Source: Paratrimastix pyriformis (taxonomy: Eukaryota; Preaxostyla; Paratrimastigidae). Taken from it: 64,000 nucleotides of DNA. The translations under genes and the position numbers were made by a program. The stretch's first letter is position 1, and the number at the start of each line of letters is the position of its first letter. The notes beneath the pieces were generated by a model, which saw nothing but the letters and a program-made list of their open reading frames with translations, was not told the origin of the DNA and ran no database searches. The stretch lies in the NCBI GenBank assembly GCA_027972325.1, contig JAPMOS010000035.1, forward strand, positions 222,501-286,500, read 5' to 3'. Positions 56,808-64,000 of this stretch are shown here, one piece after another.

Positions 56808-58953
56808 TCAATTCTCTTCCGTCCTGAGGGTGCCGTACAGCTCAAAGCCCGACAGTGATAACTCATTGTCCCCGGCCGGGTTGGGTCCGGTCATCAGCAC
56901 CCGGAAGAAGCGGGCCGGGAATGCCTGGGCGGGCTGCACCGTGAAGGTGGCCATGGCATCGGCACGGGCGGGGATGGCGTTGGGCTCGTTGGTGTGCTCG
57001 TCCAGGGTCCACCAGTTCGTGCCATCCGGCGAACCCTCCAGTCGCCACGACTGCAGACGATCCTCAACATACGACCGAATATTACTGTGGCGGAGGGTGT
57101 AGCGGGTTGGCGCGAAGAGGCGCCGGGCGCCAAGATCCACCTGCCACCACGAGTTGGGAGCGTTCCCATGCCAGCTGTTGCACGGCTGGCGCCCCAAGGG
57201 ATCCGCGACCTTTCCGACATAGTCCTGAAAATGGGTAGCGGTGACCCAGCCCGCCTCGGCCGGGTTTTGCCAGGGCTGGGTGCGGCCCTGGGTGCCGATG
57301 TAGTAGAACAGGCCCCGCTCGTCCATGTCGTGGTCGTAGGTGAACACGATGCCTGTGACGAGACAAAACAAAGAGAAGACGAACGCAACAACAGTGAGTC
57401 CTTTTGCCTTCCTTTTGCCTGTACGGAATGACAGACTTGGATCGGGATTGACACAGGTGGCGGGGGCTGAGGGGCCGCTCTCGGCCAGTCCCCGGACGGC
57501 CACCACCGTAAAGCGGGCCTCCTTTTGCCCAGGCGGGAAGGTGTACCCGCAGCGGCACTCGGGGCCCGTGTAGACGACGACCCCGGGCAGGTCATCATGT
57601 CCCGCCTTCGCGGCATGGACCCGGTAGCGGACCCCAGTCGGGACGGGCGGGGCGGCGCAGCAGGCGGCAGCGACGGGTGCGGCGGCGGCGGCGAGATGTG
57701 CGGGTGGGACAGCCGGCCGCCAGACGATGGCGACTTGCTTTGAGGCCTCGTCCCAGGTGGCCTCGAGGCCCTCGGGGGTCGGCGGCGGGGTCAGCAGCTG
57801 CCCCCCCGGTGGGATCGGGGTGAGGGAAGTATGCGGAATGGTGTTGTGCGGGCAGCCGGGAGGGCGAGGGAAGCGCCAATCGGGAAGTGGTGAATGGCAC
57901 AGCCGGCGACGAACCAAGTCAAGTCGCGACTGCACATTCGCCAGCTGCTCCTTGGCCTGCGCGAGCTCCCCGCCCAGCTGCTCCCGGGTCTGGACCAGAT
58001 CATGCTGGGTCTGGGCGAGCTCAACCTGTGTCTGAGCCCAGCGTGCCTTGGTGGCCTCCAAGTCCCCGCCCAGCTGCTCCCGGATCTGCGTGAACTCAGC
58101 CCGGGTCTGGGCCAGGTCGTGCTGGGTCTGTGCGAGCTGGGCCTTGGTGGCGGCCAGCTGGTGCCTGAGGAGGCCCACGTGGGCAACGACCCCGTCCCGC
58201 TCGTGGGCGGCCAGGTCGCCCTGGGGGCACCGGGTCTCGCAGCCCACATCCGCAAAGCCGCAGGACATCTGGAGCAGGGTCGCGGGGAGACAGGGGGTGA
58301 GCAGATGAGGGCATTGGGGGGGGGGGGGGGGGGGGGGGGATGGACGCATGAGTGTGGGGGGACCAGGGGGAGGTGAGACGCATGTGTGATGTGGAAGGAG
58401 ACGACAGACAGACCGGCTTGGCGGCGCATGTGGTGGCCTGGTGGCGGCCCATCTCCGCGCGGCGCACCTGCTGGTGGCACCGGGGGCATTCCTCCTCGCG
58501 CCATTGGCACTCCTCGCCCAGGTGCCGCTCCACCGTGAGCACACCCATCACCGTCTCGCACCCACGGCCCCGGTTGGGGCAGTAACACTGCACCCGCTCG
58601 ACAAAGCGCACGAGTGGCTTTGGACATGCGGTCACTCTGGTGGCATCACCCAAAAGGGTTGCAAGAGTTCGATGACATCTTGACAAGATGCAAACGATGA
58701 CATCACAGACTGTTCGGTGACTTTCTCGCAACAAGCCGGGCAGACTCCACCAATGGCCGTCGCGCATGCACGGCAGACAACATCCACTGAGGAACAACCG
58801 AAAAATGAAAATGATAAGGAGATAGAAGACGTTCGTCCGGAACGGTTACTGACAGACCACAAGACAGGCAGACAGGATCTTCGAGATGGGCATGACACTG
58901 TGCCGACATGGAGGCCGCTTTTCCTTTTCCGTATCGTTACTGTTCTCCTGCAT
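56808..58953 (-). CDS. RING-TRAF-Fn3-F5/8C protein, copy B, with altered 5' end
   Basis: This is a tandem paralogue of copy A with the same order: TRAF fingers (VQCYCPNRGRGCETVMGVLT, REEECPRCHQQVRRAEMGRH, CGFADVGCETRCPQGDLAAH), a coiled coil with an extra repeat (GGDLEATKARWAQTQVELAQ), an Fn3-like domain (GLEATWDEASKQVAIVWRP) and an F5/8C domain (FTYDHDMDERGLFYYIGT, NSWWQVDLGARRL, LSLSGFELYGTL), stop 56808-56810. The 5' end differs. After ATG 58951-58953 and RPPC, the segment that in copies A and C encodes LEYL to WRCPA, plus the first intron, is missing; the sequence runs straight into TGTCATGCCCATCTCGAAGA out of frame. The first Cys pair of the RING is lost, so this copy may be a recent pseudogene or start downstream. 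Confidence 0.72.
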
Positions 58954-59347
58954 TGAGAGGCAACTGCCCAGGGGTTATCGCGACGGATGGAGACAAGCTC
59001 TCCGTCCCACGCCCCCATGTGCAGTGATGGCAGCTGTGGCGGATGCACCGCGATGAGGCGCCGCGTGCCAAGGCGGTTGAGGGTGGCGAAGACCCCTGCT
59101 GGGTGTGACTTCCCAGTGAATTCTTCGTTTTCCTCCCTCCTCCTCTCTCTGTCGACGTCTGCTTCTGTGAGTCTGTTGTTCACCGTGCTCGTGCTTTTCA
59201 GAATTCTATGGATGAATCATTGGTGCCTCCCCTTCCACGCCCCGTCCCGGTCCTTTCGCATCGCCGCTGACTCGGGGGCTCCCCCATCAAATCCGGCTTG
59301 TGGCCTTGCTCACCCGCACCCACAGCTCAGGCGGGGTGGCATTCCAT
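58954..59347. other. spacer between copies B and C
   Basis: It contains degenerate traces of the duplicated spacer and of exon 2-like sequence, but no recognisable gene. Confidence 0.5.
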
Positions 59348-61616
59348 TCAATTCTGTTCTGGCTTGAGGGTGCCATACAGCTCAAAGCCGGACATTGCGA
59401 ACTGGTTCTGCCCGTTGGGGCTCGGTCCGGTCATCAGCACCCGAAAGAAGCGGGCCGGGAATGCCCGCGCGGGCAGCACCGTGAAGGTGGCCATGGCAGC
59501 CACACGGGCGGGGATGGCGTTGGGTTCGTTGGTGTGCTCGTCCAGCGTCCGCCAGCTCGCCCCGTCCAGCGAGCCCTCCAGCCGCCACGACTGCAGGCGG
59601 TAGTTTTCAGCACCCGCCTGGCTGCAATGGCGGATGGTGTAGCGGGTTGGCACGAAGAGGCGCCGTGCTCCAAGATCCACCTGCCACCATGAGTTGGGCT
59701 GGGTCCCATGCCAGGTGTCGCTCGGCTGGCGCCCCAAGGAATCCGTGACCTTTCCAGCACACTCCTGAGAACGGGTAACGGTGACCCAGCCCGCCAGGGC
59801 CGGGTTTTGCCAGGGCTGGGTGCGGCCCTGCGTGCCGATGTAGTAGAACAGGCCCCGCTCGTCCATGTCGTGGTCGTAGGTGAACACGATGCCTGTGACG
59901 AGACAAAACAAAGAGGAAGCAAACGCAACAATAGTGAGTCCAATGCAACCTTGCCTTGTTTTGAACTGCTTTGCCCCCGTTTGGGAGTGTGCCGGACCGG
60001 GAGCGGCACAGGTGGCGGGGGCGGAGGGGTCGCTCTCGGCCAGTCCCCGGACGGCCACCACCAAAAAGCGGGCCGCCTCGGTTTGCCCAGGCGGGAAGGT
60101 GTACCGGCAGCGGCACTCGGGGCCCGTGTAGACGACGACCCCGGGCAGGTCATCATGTCCCGCCTTCGCGGCATGGACCCGGTAGCGGACCCCAGTCGGG
60201 ACGGGCGGGGCGGCGCAGCAGGCGGCAGCGGCGGGTGCGGGTTGGGCGACCGGCCGCCAGACAATGGCGACTTGCATCGTGGCCTCGTCCCAGGTGGCCT
60301 CGAGGCCCTCGGGGGTCGGCGGCGGGGTCAGCAGCTGCCCCCCCGGTGAGGAGAGGGCGTGGACGAGACGGTGGGAGGAAGATGAATTTTCGTGAGAACT
60401 GGGCATTGATCAAATCCCGGTGGGAGGGGAATGTGCGGAGTGGTGTGCGGTGTGTGGGGCGGTGTGCGGGGGCCGCTCGCAGCCGGCGACAAACCAAGTC
60501 GAGTCGCGACTGGACGTTGGCCAGCTGCTCCTTGGCCTGCGCGAGCTCCCCGCCAAGGTGTTCCCGGGTCTGGACCAGGTCATGCTGGGTCTGGGCGAGC
60601 TCAGCCTGGGTCTGGCCCAGCCGGGCCTCGGTGGCTTCTCGGGTCTGGGCGAGCTCAGCCTGGGTCTGGCCCAGCCGGGCCTTGGTGGCTTCCAAGTCCC
60701 CGCCCAGCTGCTCCCGGGTCTGGGCCAGGTCGTGCTGGGTCTGTGCGAGCTGGGCCTTGGTGGCGGCCAGCTGGTGCCTGAGGAGGCCCACGTGGGCAAC
60801 GACCCCGTCCCGCTCGTGGGCGGCCAGGTCGCCCTGGGGGCACCGGGTCTCGCAGCCCACATCCGCAAAGCCGCAGGGCATCTGATGGGTGGAGAAACGG
60901 GAAGCGGGGGAGCGGAGAGCCAGGGGGTGAGCAGATGAGGGCATCGGGGGTGAGCAGGGGGATGGGGATGAAGACGCATGTGTGATGATGATGGGAGACG
61001 GCACGCGGACCGGCTTGGCGGCGCATGTGGTGGCCTGGTGGCGGCCCATCTCCGCGCGGCGCACCTGCTGGTGGCACCGGGGGCATTCCTCCTCGCGCCA
61101 CTCGCACTCCCCGCCCAGGTGCCGCTCCACCGTGAGCACACCCATCACCGTCTCGCACCCCAGGCCCCGATTGGGGCAGTAACACTGCACCCGCTCGACA
61201 AAGCGCACGAGCAACTTCGGGCACGCGGTCACTCTGAGAAATGTGATCATCGATGACACCGTGCTCAAATCTCAACACAGACTGCTCGGTGACTTTCTCG
61301 CAACAAATTGGGCAGACGCCACCAATCACCGTCGCGCACGCACGGCAGACAACATCCTCTAAAGATGGAAAGATAGGAGATGGAAGACGTTTGGTCGTTC
61401 AACAGACCACAAGACAGGCAGACAGGATCCTCGAGATGTGCATGGCACTGCGTGATCGAACAAGTCAGAAAGTGCCGATAAAAAATTGTTGATACAGACA
61501 GCGGGGCATCGCCAGGCTTCGTCTTCCCCTTTGCCTGTGACCAAATACTCGAGGGCTCTCCTGTCGCGGCAGGGAGGCCGCTTTTCCTTTTCCGTATCGT
61601 TACTGCTCCCCTGCAT
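59348..61616 (-). CDS. RING-TRAF zinc finger-coiled coil-Fn3-F5/8C protein, copy C
   Basis: The start is ATG 61614-61616 and the stop 59348-59350. Exon 1 reads RRALEYLVTGKGEDEAWRC then PA; exon 2 CHAHLEDPVCLSC; exon 3 EDVVCRACATVIGGVCPICC, a full RING-type set with an uninterrupted frame across both introns. TRAF fingers (VQCYCPNRGLGCETVMGVLT) and the CGFADVGCETRCPQGDLAAH segment follow. The coiled coil has its own expansion (EATKARLGQTQAELAQTRE twice, 60740-60590). Then come an Fn3-like domain (GLEATWDEATMQVAIVWRP) and an F5/8C domain (FTYDHDMDERGLFYYIGT, TQPWQNPALAGWV, NSWWQVDLGARRL, QFAMSGFELYGTL). It appears intact and is the best guide to the gene structure of the other copies. Confidence 0.8.
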
Positions 61617-61985
61617 ACACGCGCAAGGCCGACGAGAGGCAACTGACCGGGGGTAATCGACGCTACGCCTGGGTTCTGTCGTTGATCTCAGACTCATCGA
61701 CATAGCGGGCCACAAGACGCTCCGTCCGCACTTCTAACAATCGGTCTCCCCTCCCTCACCCTCCCCTCCCTCCCCCTCCCCTCCCTCACCATCCCATCAA
61801 GAACCCCGGGCCGGTTCTGGTTCTGCCGGTTATTCCGCCTCGAGCCAACAAGAATGAAAACAAACAACGATCCCCACCCCGCCTGCCCCGCCCCTCCCAC
61901 CCCCCCACTCAACCCACACCATCACCGCCGCCCGCCCGCCGCCAAAGGCAGCCTCCTAAGCATCATCCCGGCCCCCTCATCGGGC
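61617..61985. other. spacer, CCCTCC repeats
   Basis: A CTCCCCTCC tract lies at 61745-61795. It separates the start of TRAF copy C from the WASHC3 stop codon; both genes run on the minus strand. No coding signal was seen. Confidence 0.5.
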
Positions 61986-63205
61986 TCACTCGTCGTCGTC
62001 TGCAGCACCCGGGGTGACGGTGACCGGCTTGCCGCTGATCTTGGACCACTCCTTCAGCACGGCCATGGCCTCGTCGTCCGTCAGGCCCTCGCCCTGCATC
62101 CGTTGCCTGGGGAGAGAGAGACATGGGGAGAGAGACATGGGGAGAGAGACAAGGGGAGAGAGAGACAAGGGGGGAGAGACAAGGGGGGGGGGGGGGAGAG
62201 AGACAAGGGGGGAGAGACAAGGGGTGAAGAGATAAAGCACATCATCATCACATGCGGGACAGAGATACTTCGCCCCCCCCTCCCCACCCTCCGCCCCACC
62301 CCGCGCAAATTTTTCCAGCCCCGGGCACAGGGGGTTCGGATGGGCAAAACCTCCAACACTGCTGCACCGAACAGGCGTGGAGGAGCAGGCGAGGCGGCGG
62401 ATGGGCGGACGGACATGACTCGGGCCTGCTCGGCACCGATCTTGAGGAACTTGAAATAAGGCGCGTACTTGGGGTTGTCCTTCAGTGACTCTGTGTGTGT
62501 GTGTGTGGGGGGCGAGGATGGGGGTGAGGATGGGGGGTGAGGATGTGGGTGAGGATGGGTGGAGGTGTGAGCAACAATCATTTCTGCGCCGGACCTTCTA
62601 CGGGTGCGGGTGGTGGCGAGGGAACAGCCCCCGGGGCACCACCGGCAGCGGGCAGGGGTGGCGGGAGGGGAACCCCACCTGCGGCCGGGAGGGGAAGTGG
62701 AGGGGGCGGGGGAATGCCGCCGAGGGGTGGGGGTGGGGGAATAGAACCCAGGGGAGGTGGCGGTGGGATGCTCCCGAGAGGTGGAGGGGGTGGCACCGAC
62801 CCCAGCGGAGGGGGCGGCGGGACGGAGCCCATTGGAGGTGGGGGAGGCACAGTCGATGGTGCCCCAGGAGCAGCTGGCGGTGGCATTGATCCCACCAATT
62901 GATCCAGCCCAGCGATGGAGCCAAGCTTGGCCTCAAGAAGGGAGAGGGTCACCTCAAGCCGCGAAATGCGGGTGGAGATGTTCCGCACTTTCTTGTCACA
63001 ATTCGCTGCAAAACGATTCAGGAAGTGTGTGTTGGTAACAACGAATTGGTTGACAAGCCCGACACACTGGAGAGCGTTCGAGCGCGAAGATGACGAGATT
63101 GTGACTTTCATCAAAGAAAATAAAACGCGCGCAGACTTGGTCGAATGGAGCAGGATCAAATTTGCTATAATCTACTTTTGGGTTGGGAAAATCATTGTGT
63201 GCCAT
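61986..63205 (-). CDS. WASHC3: WASH complex subunit 3 (CCDC53)
   Basis: The start is ATG 63203-63205 (MAHNDFPNPKVDYSKFD). An intron beginning GTCTGC joins it to CVGLVNQFVVTNTHFLNRFA, KKVRNISTRISRLEVTLSLL and EAKLGSIAGLD, the CCDC53 coiled-coil core. A proline-rich linker (62890-62600) has about five decapeptide repeats of PPPPPLGS. A further exon reads LKDNPKYAPYFKFLKIGAEQ (about 62492-62418), and the last gives RMQGEGLTDDEAMAVLKEW and ends ADDDE with TGA 61986-61988. WASHC3 is a small core subunit of the WASH complex, which activates Arp2/3 to make actin patches on endosomes. The order matches animal and amoeba homologues; the proline linker is longer than in animals and may bind profilin. 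The intron at about 62400-62110 has GGGGAGAGAGACA repeats. Confidence 0.88.
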
Positions 63206-63404
63206 CGGGGCGGAGAGAAAAAGCCCTGGGCCTCGTTTCCCCTGGCGTGCGAGGTTATCACGTCGATTTGAATCAATTCGGTTCAGTTTGGTCTGATCCG
63301 ATCTGAGCAGAGTAGCCCTCTCCGATTCAACAATTCCCGTGTTACAATCAAGTTGTGGAATCGTCGGATGTTTTTTAAAAACAAAAATACAGGGAGCCGA
63401 TCAT
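63206..63404. other. spacer between WASHC3 and the partial gene at the right edge
   Basis: Short TCTGATCCGATCTGAGCAGA-type sequence and A/T-richer stretches suggest a promoter/3' region. No coding signal was seen. Confidence 0.4.
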
Positions 63405-64000
63405 GAGGAAGATGTCGGGGGGCCTCCGGCTGGGGCCAGCGAAACCCCGGCTGTGAGGGCACCCAAGCGACGCATAACCTCTTCTCGCACGGTGCGGTGT
63501 TGACTGTTGATCTGTTCAGTTCTGTGGGTGATGATTGTGAAGAAGGGATTTAATCGAACGAAGTTCGGCAGACCGCTGGCGGGATGCGCTCAGGAGGCTA
63601 TCCATCTTTGCCCGCATACCCCGGGGTGCTGGCGGTAAACTCTCCGAGGCCATGCTCTCGTCCAACCTGCCCAAAACGGTGAGGCGAAGTTGTGGAAAGA
63701 TCAGGTGTGACAGACCGGGGAGGGGAAGGCCGGCCCAGCGCAGGGACTGGGGTCGGGGCCTGGGGGATACTCCCGGCGCGTGGCTGGGCGGAGAACAAAA
63801 GACGAAAAAGGCGGTCAGTTCATTCTCGTGGGTGATGCAGATGATTGATGACGCCGCGCACAGGCGGGGGATGAGAGTCTTTTTTGTTTGTACAACTTAG
63901 TTGGCCTCCCCCCGGAGGCTGCACCCACACGAGGCTGGGGGACGGACCCTTCCCGGGCCGCGCGAGGCTAGTGCCCATGGGGGCGATGGCACCGGGGTTC
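63405..64000 (-). CDS. 3' end of an unrecognised gene (partial)
   Basis: On the minus strand two candidate exons are open: about 63671-63575 (RLDESMASESLPPAPRGMRA, KMDSLLSASRQRSAELRSIK) and, after a possible intron ending CACAG at about 63530, EQINSQHRTVREEVMRRLGA then LTAGVSLAPAGGPPTSSS and a TGA at about 63402-63404. The first part is likely helical, possibly coiled coil. Sequence from 63900 to the edge also has an open, Pro/Gly-rich minus frame. No family was recognised, and the gene would continue past the window. Confidence 0.35.

Noticed and set aside
62110-62230. GGGGAGAGAGACAAG repeats as a possible regulatory array
   Set aside because: They lie inside a WASHC3 intron and are ordinary low-complexity repeats, here purine-rich on the plus strand (pyrimidine-rich in the sense of the gene).
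63598-63798. Minus-strand Pro-rich frame of 66 residues at the right edge
   Set aside because: Another frame over the same bases (RLDESMASE, KMDSLLSASRQRS) continues across a plausible intron and looks more like protein.

Overview
The window is nuclear DNA of a free-living, GC-rich unicellular eukaryote. The evidence is GT-AG introns in nearly every gene, three eukaryotic tRNA genes (one with a short tRNA intron), and a protein set that includes THO/TREX subunit 3, WASH complex subunit 3, an ArfGAP, an ecto-apyrase, a four-domain calcium channel and RING/TRAF-type zinc finger proteins. A GC-rich flagellate such as Paratrimastix (Preaxostyla) would fit, but that is a guess from style, not from a search. 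Gaps between neighbouring genes are often under 130 bases, while introns are long and packed with CAT, CA, CAC, CTC and poly-C repeats. Most introns start GTCTG or GTCCG rather than GTRAG.

Layout, left to right: an FHA-domain gene (minus, runs off the left edge); a histidine phosphatase (445-948, plus); a large PDI/thioredoxin-like gene (1033-6484, minus); a GDA1/CD39 apyrase with extra C-terminal domains (6824-10399, plus); an EXPERA/emopamil-binding-like membrane protein (10780-11495, minus); THOC3 (11584-13463, minus); a leucine-rich-repeat protein (13516-15564, plus); then a 17-kb voltage-gated calcium channel gene (15689-32742, plus) with four 6-TM domains, an EEEE selectivity filter, two pore microexons and three tRNA genes (Gly, Tyr, Ile) lying in its introns.

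The right half has a RING/TRAF-zinc-finger coiled-coil gene (33569-35734, plus); a Pro-rich protein ending in a K+-channel-type T1/BTB domain (minus, about 36260-38686); a complete-looking Harbinger-like DNA transposon (39259-42064) with matching inverted ends, an ATT target duplication, a transposase and a divergent Myb-like partner gene; an ArfGAP gene (42200-44208, minus); an ankyrin protein with a very long disordered tail (44323-53103, plus); three tandem RING-TRAF-Fn3-F5/8C genes (53549-61616, minus) whose duplication unit carries a piece of the ankyrin gene tail; WASHC3 (61986-63205, minus); and the 3' end of an unrecognised gene at the right edge.

The genes do not form one pathway. 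The most notable features are architectural: many introns contain partial tandem copies of the neighbouring exon edge plus splice site, and repeat tracts tend to have the same orientation relative to the transcript. Both suggest that introns here grow by local duplication across splice junctions followed by repeat expansion. All exon boundaries are read by eye from frame continuity and GT/AG positions.
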